This document shows positions 1 through 12,165 of a DNA stretch of 64,000 nt, one piece after another. The notes beneath the pieces are model-generated. The model was not told where the DNA came from. It saw only the letters and a list, made by a program, of their open reading frames with translations, and did not search any database. The stretch is taken from contig JAKJXP020000076.1 of NCBI GenBank assembly GCA_022225965.2, forward strand, positions 1-64,000. Reading direction: 5' to 3'. Source of the stretch: Diatrype stigma (Eukaryota > Ascomycota > Sordariomycetes > Xylariales > Diatrypaceae). Position numbers and translations under genes: made by a program. Within the stretch, counting starts at the first letter, position 1. Each line of letters begins with the position of its first letter.

Positions 1-1437
1 AATCGCTTGTGAATTACTTCAGTTTTGAATTTTATACAATTTGTTGAAGTTATAGACCCCATGGGGGTGGTGGGGGCGTTGTGGGGTGTGCACAAATTTC
101 AATTCACAGGAATTTTAGCTTGTATAGTTCTAGTTGGTTACGCATGCAACGTATGCAGCAGTATGCAGTGTACTTGGCTCGAGGAGAAAGCGATCGAATA
201 GCACAAGGGCTGACTGGCAAGGGAAAGCTTTGCTCGCAATCTGGTGATTTCAGGTTCTCCCAATCAATCGGGAGGTTGGAGCTGTGGGGGTGAGGGCCGG
301 GCCTGGCCTCTGAGGACTCGCCCACTCGCTGGGAGGCCTGCGGGTCTCTCTGTACAGGTATCCATGTATTGTGCAATACCGCTCCCGACCCCGACCGACT
401 TCTTCAATGCCGTTGCAGCAGCAGCAGCAGCGGGAAACTGCAACGAGCCGCAGATCTCCGTCAGTCCGTATTCCTGGCCTACCCTTGCTACCTCTGGGTA
501 TCTACATGAACGCTTCAACTGCTGCTGCTTATGTTTTTAAGACTACGACATATAGTTATGTGAGTGTAGGTATGAGAAGTAATTCCTATCATCAACTATA
601 TAGTCCTTCACCCGGGCTGCTTGAAAGTCTGTTCCGTATAACTAGAGATCGTATGCAATCGGATCAAGGATTCAACTCGAATGAAAAAAGGGGGTCTAGA
701 CTATCTCACTAGTGAGAGCTAGGACCTCAAATGAGATTGAGCTCAACTCCCGATATTTGCTAACTTGGGTTGGCTTAGTGAAATCAGCAGCCGACCTACC
801 GACATCGAACAAACATCGAAACTCTACACGATGTCGGCGCCATATTGATACGGTCGCTCTCCTCACGAGATGTTCGTTCGTTCGTTCATTCCATTCATGC
901 CCTTTCTCTCCCCGGAGGGCCCGTGTGTGCGTGTGCGTGCTTATAGTTACAACATGCCTACAGACCGCCGCAACATTCCACGCGAAAACTCCCGGAGCCC
1001 ATCGCGATGTGGTTATACCTTACTAATGCATGGGAGAGGAAGAAGGGGAGAGAGAGAGAGAGAGTAACCCCGTAGGAAAGAAGAAGCATAGAGGAAAGAA
1101 AAGAATAAAGGAATAAAGATATTATGCTCCGAATACCGTTGGACCTCCAAGATCGCCTTCCGCCCCCCAATTTTTTGAACATCACTGTTGTGTCATGCTC
1201 TCATTGATTCACTTCCATGCTGGAATCCCCGAATCACCCAAAAACGACTACTAATCGCCGGGCTCTTAGCCTATTTAGCCCTTTGCTCATCAAGAGCCGA
1301 CGGCGTCTCCAAATACCCAGACGACTATATCAATATGATGATCCTTCCCATTCGATCGAGCGCATTCCTAGCATCAACTAGATTCACACGGCTATCCGAC
1401 ATGTGAATCGTCTACGATCACCTGCCCTACGAGTGTC
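1..1437. other. Intergenic, no gene seen
   Basis: No frame here has domain-like content or a convincing splice pattern. Visible are a short CAG tract near 415-430, a GAGA tract near 1047-1064 and polypurine stretches near 1078-1110. The right end is the 3' flank of the PKA gene, whose stop codon lies at 1438-1440. Confidence 0.6.
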
Positions 1438-3065
1438 TTAGAAGTCGACGAAAAGATGGCCGTACCTGCACCGTGTTAGTAAAATAGAATAAAAACCGCA
1501 TGATTGGCATCGTCAGCACATACTCGTCATGGCCCGGTACGCCATATTTCTCCGTCTCTTCTGGATAACGATCGAACTGGCTTGCGTCTCCCGCGCCCGC
1601 CTTGACTGGTGGCGTATATGGCGCGTCGATGTCCTTCCGCGACAACCGGTCCCAAGTAACTTCGGCGAACCAAGAATGATTCTTCACGTCTTGCGATCCG
1701 CCATATAGATTTCCCAGCCGTTTCGTCAGATCCGGCGTGATTAACCGTTCGAGCAGGTTCTGCGCGTCCGGATTGACATAGGCAGGGTACTTGACTTTCC
1801 CTCGCAGAATGTTTTCGTAGATCTTCATCGGTGACCCGCTATCCCAGAACGGCGTGTAGCCACACAGCATCTCGTAGATCAAGATGCCTAGAGACCACCT
1901 TCATGAATTCATATAAGCATCTAAGGTATGTGAAGTAGATAATGGAAGACTTACCAGTCAACGGATCTATTGTAGCCTTTGTTCGAAACAACCTCTGGTG
2001 CTAGGTAGTCCGGTGTTCCACATAACGTCCACGTCTTGTCAGGAACTCGCTTGGCGAAACCAAAATCTGTTATCTTCAGGTGTCCATGGCGATCCAGAAG
2101 TAAGTTCTCGGGCTTGAGATCTCGGTATATGATATCTCGAGTATGCAGATATTCTAGTGCCAGTGTGACTTCTGCGGCGTAGAATTTTGCGACCGGATTG
2201 GGGAAGCGCTGTCGAAGGTCAGCTTCAAATTCACTCCAGCCGAAAATACGACCCAACTCACACCTGATTTCCTCAGCAAAGAGAAGAGCTCACCGCCTTC
2301 AACGAAATCCATAACCATGTATAGATTTTTTGCGTCTTGGAAGGTCCCCCACAAGGTGATGAGGAAAGGGTGTTTAACTTCGCTCAGCATCTTCCTTTCA
2401 TCATTGGTGTGCTCGACTTGCTTCATCTTCACAACCTGGGCCTTTTTCAAGACCTTGACGGCGTAGAAGCGTTGGTTATGTTTCGACTGAACTAGATGGA
2501 CGCGGCCGAAACTGCCCGTCCCCAATGTCCGCAGCGTCTCGAAATCACCTAGAGAATATTTTCCCTTTGTAACCCTGGCTTCTGACGGTTGCGCTTGCGG
2601 CTGAGCCTGAGCTTGCGGTCTTCCTTGGCCACCTTCACACAGATTAGCTGCGGGACAGGGTTGATCTCGCCATTCGCCATGCTCACCATCATTTTGTGGT
2701 ATATTGATTAAGTTGTTGATGCTCGGTAGATTGTGTGGGGTACCGACTTGGCCTGGGCTCGGGGTATGCTGCAATCCATAGGGAACCTGTTGGTGCTGGA
2801 CAACTGGGTGATTCATTTGTGGCCCGCCACCAGCCGAGGCTGGTGTCTCTTTGAAGCTTTTCGTTGAGCGACGAGACTGAGATGTTGCGCTCGTACTCGC
2901 AGTCGAACCTTGTGTGGTCTGGGTGGGCGACTTGACCAGGGTCGATTCAAACGGCTTCGAGGCTGTCGGCGTTACGGGGGTTACTGGACTTGCAGGCTGG
3001 CTAGAGGAGTGATCAGGCTTCTCTTCCCTCGTCCTCTTCTTCTTAAGGAAATTCAGACTAGGCAT
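1438..3065 (-). CDS. cAMP-dependent protein kinase catalytic subunit
   Basis: Catalytic subunit of PKA, the Ser/Thr kinase released from the regulatory subunit by cAMP. Four exons: 3065-2262, 2208-1955, 1898-1524 and 1465-1438. The introns are 53-58 nt with donors GTGAGT, GTAAGT and GTATGT, and the product is 486 aa. A Ser/Thr/Gln-rich N-terminal extension (residues 1-165, with a [10 protein letters not shown] stretch) precedes an AGC kinase domain. Visible motifs are the glycine loop LGTGSFGRV (181-189), AVK lysine K204, alpha-C Glu near 223, YRDLKPEN (296-303), DFG (316-318) and the activation loop [11 protein letters not shown] with the PDK1-type threonine at T327. The last 28-nt exon supplies the C-terminal FxxF-type tail (HLFVDF), which supports the splice choice. 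All catalytic residues are intact, so the kinase should be active. In fungi this enzyme controls growth, nutrient sensing and development. The long N-terminal extension is normal for mould PKAs. Confidence 0.95.
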
Positions 3066-6055
3066 ATGCTTTGATGTTCAGGGGGGCTGAGGGATTGGAG
3101 CCCTCGAGGAAATCGGTAGTTAGAGACGGGTAGATGATGCGAGGGAATTGTATATCGCAAATGGAGGGGCAGCTCAGTCCGGATGCTGTGGATGCCAACG
3201 CGTATGACTGAAGTTCTATTCGTTCCGGCTTCGAGATCCCTGGTTAGGAGGAAAGCACCTTGAGCAAGCCCTCCGCCTATTGGTTAAGGGAAGGAAAGGA
3301 GCAATGCGAGGTTTAGGGGTGGCTAGTATTCGTTCGGTTCATCCCACTACAACAAGTTCGGTACTCAATTGCGGACAGCGGGATTCGATCAGCCAAGAGT
3401 AAGCGATGCAACGGAATCGGCGCAAATATCAAGGCAATTTGGATAGTGGTGGTAATTATAACAATTGTAGCGTAGCAGCTGGGTCTAGGTAATCGGCCGT
3501 CGTATCTTAGGTATTGGCGGGGTTGAGTCTCGCGAGGCGGGCAGTTTGCAATTGATCAGCGTCGTCTATACAAATGATGCGGCTTTTCAGGACGTTCAGA
3601 TTTGAAGAGAGTTCCCAGTCGTTGTCAGCTTTCCGGCCAGTCTCATCGCACAAAGGGGCCGTCTCTCCGCGTATAGTAAGCTGTATGAGACCAATTGGAA
3701 GGGAGGTTATGAACTGTTGAGTTCCGTGCTCTTTCTTTCAAAACCGGAGAGCACAAGAGGGATGGATGGATGGGGAATAGGTAGCCTCTGTGGAGGTTAC
3801 GTCAGTATAAGAAAGATATCGTTAGTGGTAATGATACCGCTAATAATAGGAGTGAAAAGGTGAAGTTACAATAAGCATAGAACAACCGTAGATTTACCAA
3901 ACACCACAGGCTAAGTTAGGCAACGCAGAAAAAGCCAACACAGGAAGAGATGGCCAAGTATGCAATCCGGGCTGGGCAGGCAATCTGGGCAATCCGCAAT
4001 CCGGTCAATCTGGGAACGATTCGTGTGGTCCTGATTGACGTATGCGATCGTCTAGTGAGGTATGTAGCTAGCTACAAGCTCTCCTTCTTCTGAGGGGAAG
4101 AGGGGAGCGAGTAAAGGAATGTGGGGGGATGAGTGCTAGGCATGTAACTAGCAGTCTGTGTATTGTACAATACAGGCAAGGGAGCCCCTAACTGCAGGTT
4201 AGCGACAGGTAACTATGAGCTGAAACTGGTCTTGCTACAGTACCTAGGTAAGGTAACTCGAACAAATCACAGGGTCACCGTGTATACATAACTCGAGTCT
4301 CTACTAGAAGGAGGCTTGAAGAATCAATTCGAGCCATAGCAACTTCTTCATACATAGCCGCTGCAATGAATAAATACATACTCTAAGTGCCTATAAAAGA
4401 CGAAAGTAGGGGCAGAGACTATACCGGAAGGAAGGAATTTCCATGCCTACAGTAGGTAGGTACATAAGGTCGCACTACGCTAGTCAGCCCATCAGCCAGT
4501 TCGCAACTGCTGCTTCTGTTCAGACATATGCGTGTGTATTGCGTATTTACTGTTGCAACTGTAGTAATAATGAGGGAGCAAGACGGGAAGGGCCCTGCTG
4601 TGCCTTTAGCTTCGGCGTATAATGCCGGCTGCTGACTGCCTGCCCAGGTAGGAGTTCGAGGCTACCACGGCTACCTGCCTACGTAAGTACCTACATAGTG
4701 CCTACGATGTTGCTAAATAAGGGTTGGGTGTTGCACCTACCCAAAGACGCTGCCTGCACACCTTATACTATCACCTACAAAGACGAAAGGAGAAGAGGGG
4801 CGTAGAGGAGCCTTGAAGAGCAGCGGCGGGATTCTCACTGCATGCATAAGCCTGTGGGGGCCGAGAGAACCTATGGATGGATGCATGTTTTCTCTTCTAC
4901 TTAGGAGCGACGGACAAGAAATAAAGACACCGAGGTTTTAGATACGTCCCAAGATTCGTGGTAGGGAAGGCGTTCTTAATTCTTCATTTTTCGAATCTAA
5001 ACAATCAGAATCTTAAGCCTGCGCCGATGAGACGGAAGCCGGGCTGGTTCGAGGGGGGAGGGGGAGGGGGAGGGCGTTGGAATGACCATCCGTCTCAGAA
5101 CAACACTGTGGCTTGGGATGGGGGACAGCCGGGCTATAACGCAGCGGTGAAAAATCTTGTTGTAGGTAAGTCAAGTAGGTGTTCATCAAAAAACCCAAAC
5201 ACGAAGCGAATATTATTATCGGCGACGACTACTACGCAGAGCGGGCCAAACGAGCGAGACGCGATCCTCGATCGTACGTACATACCCCGGGCTTTCACCC
5301 CGAGTCTGCAAGCGATGCGGATGTTGGTCAACCTAACCACGTACTTCAATGACCACCTCAACTGCATACATGATTGTCTCACCCAAGGCTGGCTGGGTGT
5401 GATGATCGACACCAAAAATGCAAGGCCGTAAGGCGGGGTCTGTCCAGATGCCGGTTGTTGATAGTTGGGCATAGCGGTGTCACCGTGATGTCCCTCCCGT
5501 CTTATCGGTCTTGTTGATAGATCTGGTTTTGGTGTGGGGGTCAGGAACACCATCTGTGCAACTCGATGCAACTAAACCTTCGTCCTAAGGTGGCAGGTAT
5601 GGCTGTGGTTCTCGAGCGAGGCGTAAGATGAAAGATTCAGGAGTTAGCACTTAGCACTTTGAAAGGGGTCATAGTTTATAGTCAGTTCTGCTGACAGCTT
5701 CATATCTTGCGTAATCATTCTAAGCATCACATAACGGATGTTAAATAACCTGCTCAAAGACGACATTCTCTTCCAAACCCTAGCTCTCCCTTCATGCCCT
5801 CCGAAGCTGAAGTCAAGAGATGCTAACATCATAACTTTTGGTATATTGAGCCAGAAGCGAGTTTACTTGTACATGACCGGTTAGCTTTTAGCGCCTGCCA
5901 GCCCCTGAGACATAAGAGAAGCGTGAAACTTCGCAATGCATATAGCCATGACATCCATTCGGGGAGTATGTACGAGCTAAATTGCTAGTCATTATGGGCA
6001 ACTTAAGGGGCCTCTGCCACCCCCCAAGCTCAGAGTTCCTAATTCCTTCGTTCCT
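3066..6055. other. 3-kb spacer: PKA promoter side and lectin 3' flank
   Basis: No supported gene. The PKA start codon lies at the left edge, so much of this stretch is probably its promoter and leader. It holds a perfect 10-bp palindrome TACCTAGGTA at 4241-4250, several TAGGTAGGTA/TACCTACC-type words between 4440 and 4740, and a poly-G tract near 5050-5075. The frames across 4958-5571 have no recognisable content on either strand and I take them as chance. Confidence 0.5.
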
Positions 6056-7142
6056 TCAGAAACGATGCGTCCTCTTGTTGTTTGACCGGTAGATAGTCCA
6101 TCCCACGTAACCACCGCCAAGGACCATCAAGACGAGCATAAGCTTGAAGAAGAAACCAAGCCAGCTACCGCCCTTCTTCTTCGGCGCTGACTTCCGTCCC
6201 TTGCCACCCGGCGTGGACTTACCAGCCGATGGCGTGCTGCTGATGTAGAGGTTCTTCGCATCGATGGAGATGATATCGTGGTTGTCGCTCAGCTCGCCCG
6301 TCTCGGCGCTGAATCCAAGGTAGGTCACAGAGGGTACTGCCGGCGGCTGATCCGTCTCGAAACACAAGGTCCACTCGTCTTCGGACTTGTACTGCAGCTC
6401 CATCTTCATGGATTTGTCTTGGAAGTAAGTCAGCCTGAACTTGGTGGGGACAGTCGCCGTTCGAAGACCCCGCGCAGAGCATCCCGCGAACTCGTTATCC
6501 TTGCCATCGTTGTTCTTGTCGTAGGGCGTCTTGCCGTCACCGACCATTGCCATGACATAAGGGAAGACGACGCCGGGCCGGTGGTTCTTGTAGGTGTCGA
6601 AGAAAATACCGAGACCCTCGAATTCGTCTGCATGCCCGAAGACCGGGCCAGGCTGTGCGCGCTCTTTCGTGAGCCACATAGCAAAGCCATCGCCGTACAG
6701 TTGGTTCTTTCCGTGTATCTTGAATTCGACGGTGATTTCCCAGTTCGTGGCCGTGAGGGGCACCCGAGAGAAGAGCCAGCCCATCTGAGAAGGGCGGTCG
6801 GACGTTAGGCGAACATACCTGTACAGTCAATGGGTCAGCTTGCGATCCGAGGGCCTAGGAGTGCTATCGATGACATACGAATCTGTCCGGATGATTGTGT
6901 CCCCCCCAAAGTCGTACCACCGACTCGAGACGTCTGAATCCAGGTATGGTTGTTTCAAGCTATGTGTTCGCAGCTAGAAGGCATGTCATGTTTAACAATC
7001 CGACTTTGACAAGATGAAGGGGAGGAGGGGACCTGTATGAGCTTACAGCAATGCTCCGGATGTTCTCGTTCTCATCGCGGCTAACCGCGCCTAAGGCCGT
7101 TGCAGCTAGCCATAGCGGCGACAAAACCTTAAGCCACCTCAT
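6056..7142 (-). CDS. L-type (VIP36/Emp47-like) cargo lectin
   Basis: Type I membrane lectin of the ER-Golgi secretory pathway that binds high-mannose glycoprotein cargo. Three exons: 7142-7047, 6973-6879 and 6818-6056; product 317 aa. The start at 7142 gives a signal peptide (MRWLKVLSPLWLAATALGA); the only in-frame extension upstream begins with TTG. The acceptor TTCTAG at 6974 keeps the family motif LRTHSL...PYLDSD in frame. The legume-lectin-like domain then shows RWYDFGGDTIIRTD, DGFAMWLT, GLGIFFDTYKN and DNHDIISID, which carry the Asp/Asn positions of the carbohydrate- and calcium-binding site. A Gly/Lys-rich linker precedes one C-terminal membrane helix (FFFKLMLVLMVLGGGYVGW) and a short basic cytosolic tail ending RTHRF. 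I see no classical KKxx retrieval signal. VIP36, ERGIC-53 and Emp46/47 share this fold, so the exact orthology is open. Confidence 0.9.
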
Positions 7143-9496
7143 TCTGTATCCAGCAGATTGGTTCGGCGATTGTCGCAAAGGAAGTCAAAGAGGAATAGCT
7201 GTAGGAGCTGTAGGACGCAATGCGAAGTGAAGACGACGGGACAGACGGCTGGACAGACGGCGGGACGAATACAGAGAAGGGAAGGAAAGGCCGGCTGGTC
7301 CTGTGTTGTGTGGTTGCGGCGCTAATGGCCTCTGCTACATGTGCATGTGTTGGTGATTGATCTTGTCGTCTGCTTGTGAGACCTTTCTAACCAGGAGCCA
7401 CGGCTAAAGGACGATTTACTCGTGCGCTACACCTTCTGACTTCAAATGATAGCTGGCCTCTCCTCGTATGAGCTTTAGTTAGAAGTGATAGGTTAGTCTG
7501 CTTTTAGGTAGGTGGTGTCGTAGTCTAGCCTATTGGATGTCCAAAATCTGGCTTCACTTCCTAAATTGGATTGGACAACTTTGAATTCCCAGATATCCCT
7601 GCACGCACGAAGTGGAACGGACACACAGCCACAATAGCGAGAAATGTGGCGGTGTTTGACGCTCAAATGGATTGGATACCCCTATTCTCGAGCTTCAAGC
7701 TTCAGGCAGCGGATCAGAGGTTGCAGTCCTTTCATTGCGAGTTATGTCGTCCCTGGTTGATCTAAGTTTGCATGCAAAGAAATCTATTTCGGAAGAAATA
7801 CTTAGATAAACTTCCTCAATTTCTCAAACCCAGTACTCTACTCCCTATTTCTATCATTATCATCCGAGCTCTTGGGTTTGCCGAACCTTGCGCAGCTCTG
7901 TGAACTCATGCAATTCAAGCTTGGTCAAGCGCTTGGCCTCCTTTACCTGCTCGGCTTGCTCAACGCGCGGAGCTAACGTCCCAGTTGAAGTTTTGATGAT
8001 AGCCACACTAGAGCTAAAGGAACACGCAATACATACATTCATGTTCAGCGCAAGGCCTGTAGGAGCGCGTTTCGTGGCAAAATAATGCGGACTTGTATCG
8101 ATGGACACCTCGAATATGCGATGAGCTGCTCGTGGGAAAAAGATAGTACGCCCTTCTCGTTCCTTTCTGGATCTCGCTATGAGATAAGTCAAGCTTGAAT
8201 AGCAGCGGGGGGCCTCCCTATCCCGTTTCTAAAGAACCATGTTTGCATCGTTGTTGACCTGAAATCCGCAAGGTTGGTGTACAAGATCACAACTGAAAGA
8301 GGCGTTAGAGAGAATCGAAGTGATAACTACCTAGCGTATGGTTCTGATGTCGTAAACCGGGATAGGACATACGGTCGGGTTCACTGCGATTCTCCGTATG
8401 GGCCTGTGAGCAACGACATATTCACCCCCCATAGTCCGCTGCTGATGCACCCTTCCATCTTGAACTTGCGGCGTTAGGTCTCATGTTGGAATTTGACGAT
8501 AGACTCATGAGACCAAGTGAAGTAGAGTCATTTTGCACGGGGTTTAGCCTTTCGGCTGTGATATAGACACTCATGGGGGGGTTGCAGATGACTTTGCCGC
8601 CGCAGATGCAACAATACTGGATTCTACGCGGTTTCGAGTATCATGAGGCTGTTTGAAGCAGTGATCCGGGGAGGTGCTAACCCATCCTGCTTAGATACAG
8701 AAACTCGCGCTAATGACGGATATCAGATAGCTTCATGAGTCTTCATCTGTATATTCTGAGCTGAGTGATGGCTGAGCTCCAACAAGTTGAAGTCAAAAAC
8801 GAGGTGGGCTCTGATCTGCATGTAGACCAATCACCATATCAAACCCGCATCGTCATGATGTTTTGACAAGTCCAAAAGACCGGTTGCCTTGGGCAATGTA
8901 AACTTGGGGGGGTTGCCGGTATTCTACATGAAAGGCTTTGAATCTGGAGAAAAGAAGATAGGGGTGGGAAAAGTAATATAAGCAAGCAGAGAGAAAGAAG
9001 TCGATTTGCCCCTCTCTTTTGTCAAGGGTCAAGGTGGTGGGGGGTTCGGTTTCGACTTCAACTTGAAAGTTCCATTCAAGCCAACAACAAGGTGCCAAGT
9101 CGGGAGCTAAATGTGGCCCAGCACAGGCGTGACAGGCTGACAGGATCCATTCTTTCTGTTTCTGCGACGACACAGTGTGAACTCGGCCAATATTTACCTA
9201 GCTACGTCAGAGCCCATCGTTGGACTTGTCAGGGGGCTTGGGGGCTCGGGGCTCGGGGCTCCCTAACTCAAATAAACTCAAATTATGGCGGGCGATCCAT
9301 CGCAACTGATCCTATAGGTAGGTACGTGTGTATGTAGTATCCTGCCACTGCCAACCGGCTATCCTTCCATTCAACTGTTCAGTCATTCCGCGCCTTCTTT
9401 CAGCAACAAACATCTACTTCCTGATTCATGCCTACCTCCTTGTGAATAGTTCCTAGGTAGTAGTTATCACTTATCATCATTTAATCACTTCTTTTC
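7143..9496. other. Spacer between divergent genes
   Basis: No gene supported. This spacer separates the minus-strand lectin from the plus-strand LMBR1 gene and must hold both promoters. Short frames (for example 7571-7765 and 8853-9173) lack domain content and splice support. A poly-G run occurs near 8574-8582 and a repeated GGCTCGGGGCT near 9242-9260. Confidence 0.5.
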
Positions 9497-9514
9497 ATGG
9501 CGCCGCTTCGGTAG
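9497..9514 (+). promoter_or_regulatory. Minimal uORF upstream of the LMBR1 gene
   Basis: ATG GCG CCG CTT CGG TAG, a five-codon upstream frame that ends 11 nt before the main ATG at 9526. If the leader starts upstream of 9497, scanning ribosomes meet this ATG first. The very short distance to the main start would disfavour reinitiation, so the frame could lower translation. Whether it is in the mRNA is not known from the sequence. Confidence 0.35.
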
Positions 9515-9525
9515 ATCGTCCAGCC

Positions 9526-11742
9526 ATGATACTCCTATCGAGCAGTCAGTCGCCCGTGGCTTCTATAATCTTCGCCCTTATCGCGCTCCTCGTCATCTCC
9601 GTCGTCGTTCTCCTAATCTTGCGCCACTACCTGCCTTTGCGCACCACGCCGGCTTTCCTGTTGGTTCCTGTCTTCTTCGCCCTGTGGCTACCGGCGAGTA
9701 TTGTACTCCTTGTTCCCATCGACCTCGCGACCAATGCCGGCACCGACGATGAGGCTGCGAAAGGGATATGGCTCCCTGACCGGATGCTGCTGGTGTCCTG
9801 GCGCATCACATACTGGTTGACCTTTGTCTTGACATGGTAGGTTTTCTCCCTTCTTTTTCGTCGCCGATATGCATTCGGGCTTTCTCTGATTCGAGGCTAC
9901 CCCAGGTTCATTCTTCCCATCCTTGCCGAGTATTCCGATGCTGGCTATCGCGAACCCAAGGATCGGGTCCTATATTCCTTACGATCGAATGCCCAATATC
10001 ATGCGATCGTGTTTGGCACCGGCATCATAGGAACCATATACTTTTTCATATCCTATGGACCGTCCTTCACAGCCTTCAAGGGGCTGGTTATGGCGCTCGC
10101 CTACTGCTGGGGTCTGATTTTGGCCATTTACCTGATGGGTCACGGCTTGGTTGCGATCCCTCGGGGTTTGGTCAGGAACGCGAGCGCCAGCTGGCGGCTT
10201 CGTCGGGTGCAGACGAACGCGCCAAAGCTATATGAAAAGATGGAGGATGCACTGCTTAGTCTGGAGGAGCTGGAAGTCCAGGTGTCGGAATTGAATAGGC
10301 GCAAAGTCGGAAGCGCCCGGGATTTCCAGGACTGGATCGAGGAACTATCGGACATGTGCAACCTCCCGGAATCCCGGCCAAGGCCGCAGGCGGCTTCTAG
10401 AGCGGGGACGGATAGCCGCATCATACCCACCGTCATCACCGCGAAATACCTGGCAGACCTCACTAGACGTCTGGTTCGCGCCCGCCATGCAAGATCAAGA
10501 TACGTCGATGCATGGAACCATCTACTTCGCGAGGCATCAGAGACGCAGGCAGTTCTCGATGCGAAAGCGTCAAAGCGACTGGACTTCGGCGCGGCATCCC
10601 CGAGCTCTTCATTGTGGGAGAAGATCACTGTTCTGAGCCCTTACTCGCGTTATCTCCTTTACTGTCGCGTTCTTCCGTACTTCCGAATTTTCTTCGGCGG
10701 TTTCTTAGCGCTGGCCTCAGTATGCATCATCTGGTCCGAGTTAGTGAAGGCGGCACTGCCATCGTTATCTGTAATACCATATACCGTTGTTCACCATTGG
10801 ACGAGTGACAGCGAGAAAGTTGGATTTGCCGGTCAGACCATCGGTGCTTTCTGGATTCTATACATGTGCGCAGCGGCTTTACATTCGGTCACGGAAGTCA
10901 AAGTGTGGCGTGGCCGCGCTCTTGTCTATCGGAACACTGCCCACGAGTCGGCCTTTTGGTATGCAGGTCAGGTCGCCCGACTGACTGTACCGCTATCTTA
11001 CAACTTTGTAACCTTCCTATCGCAAGATATCTACAAGAAAACCACCTTCTACGACATTCTCGGCCGGTATGTCGACCTCACGCCTCTTGGTAAATGGTTC
11101 GACTACCTCTTCCCAATCTTCGTGCTGGTCCCGGTGTGCGCCACGCTCTTCGGGCTGTACGGCAAAGTCAAGAGACTCTTCGGGTTCGCCGATCTCATTG
11201 ACGACAACGAAGACGATCAACCCAGCTACGGCAGTGGCTCTTGGCGCGAGGGACGCGATCTCATCGAGCGGGAACTCAACGGCACGTCGCTGTCCAGAAG
11301 GCTAGACGAGGCTGCGTCGCGGGTGGGTGGACTCGATAGCCCCCGATCACGTGCCGCCCCTATTCTTTCCGTGCCGGCTGCCCGATCCGAGAGTCCCCGG
11401 ACGCCGTTCGCCACATCACCCTCGTACCGAGATTCTCGGCCAAGCGGCAATGCGGGTCGATCATCACGCTCTGCCGTACCCGAACCCGAAGAGGATGACA
11501 ACTTCTTCACTAGTTTAGGCCACCGGTTCAAGAACACCATCGATACTATCGATACGCCCAAATGGATCCAGGATATCGGAGACGGCTTCAAGAAGCCGAC
11601 GTGGATGGGCGGCGGTGACGAGGCTGGTGGAAGCAGGGGTGGCGGTAGCGGTAGTGGTGGCGCTGCTCGACCATCGCAAAACAGAACTGATTCCGACATA
11701 CGGAGATGGTTCGGTGGTGGAGAAGGAAGGATAAGACTGTAA
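9526..11742 (+). CDS. LMBR1-family multi-pass membrane protein (LMBRD2-like)
   Basis: Two exons, 9526-9836 and 9906-11742, with a 69-nt intron (GTAGGT...CCCAG); product 715 aa, close to the usual length of LMBRD2-type proteins. The N-terminus is a hydrophobic helix (IIFALIALLVISVVVLLIL) followed by LVPVFFALWLPASIVLLVPID and DLAT, the hallmark opening of the LMBR1 family. Further helices lie around 10009-10170 and 10660-11150. A cytosolic coiled-coil-like loop between them carries KMEDALLSLEELEVQVSELN. The C-terminal 170 residues are hydrophilic and Ser/Gly/Arg-rich, ending RRWFGGGEGRIRL. Proteins of this family are poorly understood receptor-like or lysosomal/plasma-membrane proteins, and no enzymatic function can be assigned. 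A five-codon uORF lies just upstream. Confidence 0.88.
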
Positions 11743-12165
11743 TTATATTTAGAGTAAAGGAACTACCGACCTACAATTAACTAATGCATGATACTCCCTG
11801 CCTCACGGGACTCGATGTTGTTTTGGACCATACGAACTAATCTAGGTAGGAAAGAGCAATGTTAAGTACTATATATAGGAGGAAGCAGCAGGCTATGCTT
11901 CCAGGTAGCTACTTTCGCCCCGTGTCGCTGGAAGACATAGGGGACTCAACACTTATGAAGATATCCAGAACATCTCTCCAGTAAAGTAGCCTTAATACAC
12001 AGATTCAACAGGCAAGCTATCTTCAGCCTACCTCCCTGACTTCGGTATCGGCATATATATCCCAGGAATACCAGTCAGCTGTACATCTTTACTCTTCTTA
12101 CCACCCTTCTTATTTATCTCCATCCATATCAGATCTATCACGAGATCCTATAAGCACGCGCCACT
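11743..12165. other. Spacer between LMBR1 gene and zinc-finger gene
   Basis: About 420 nt separating two co-oriented genes. It must contain the terminator region of the first and the promoter and leader of the second. A pyrimidine-rich stretch (TTTACTCTTCTTACCACCCT) runs just before the ATG at 12166, typical of a fungal core promoter or leader. No other feature seen. Confidence 0.5.

Noticed and set aside
6278..6808. 176-codon plus-strand frame opposite the lectin
   Set aside because: Antisense of a conserved lectin domain; no start context or domain content.
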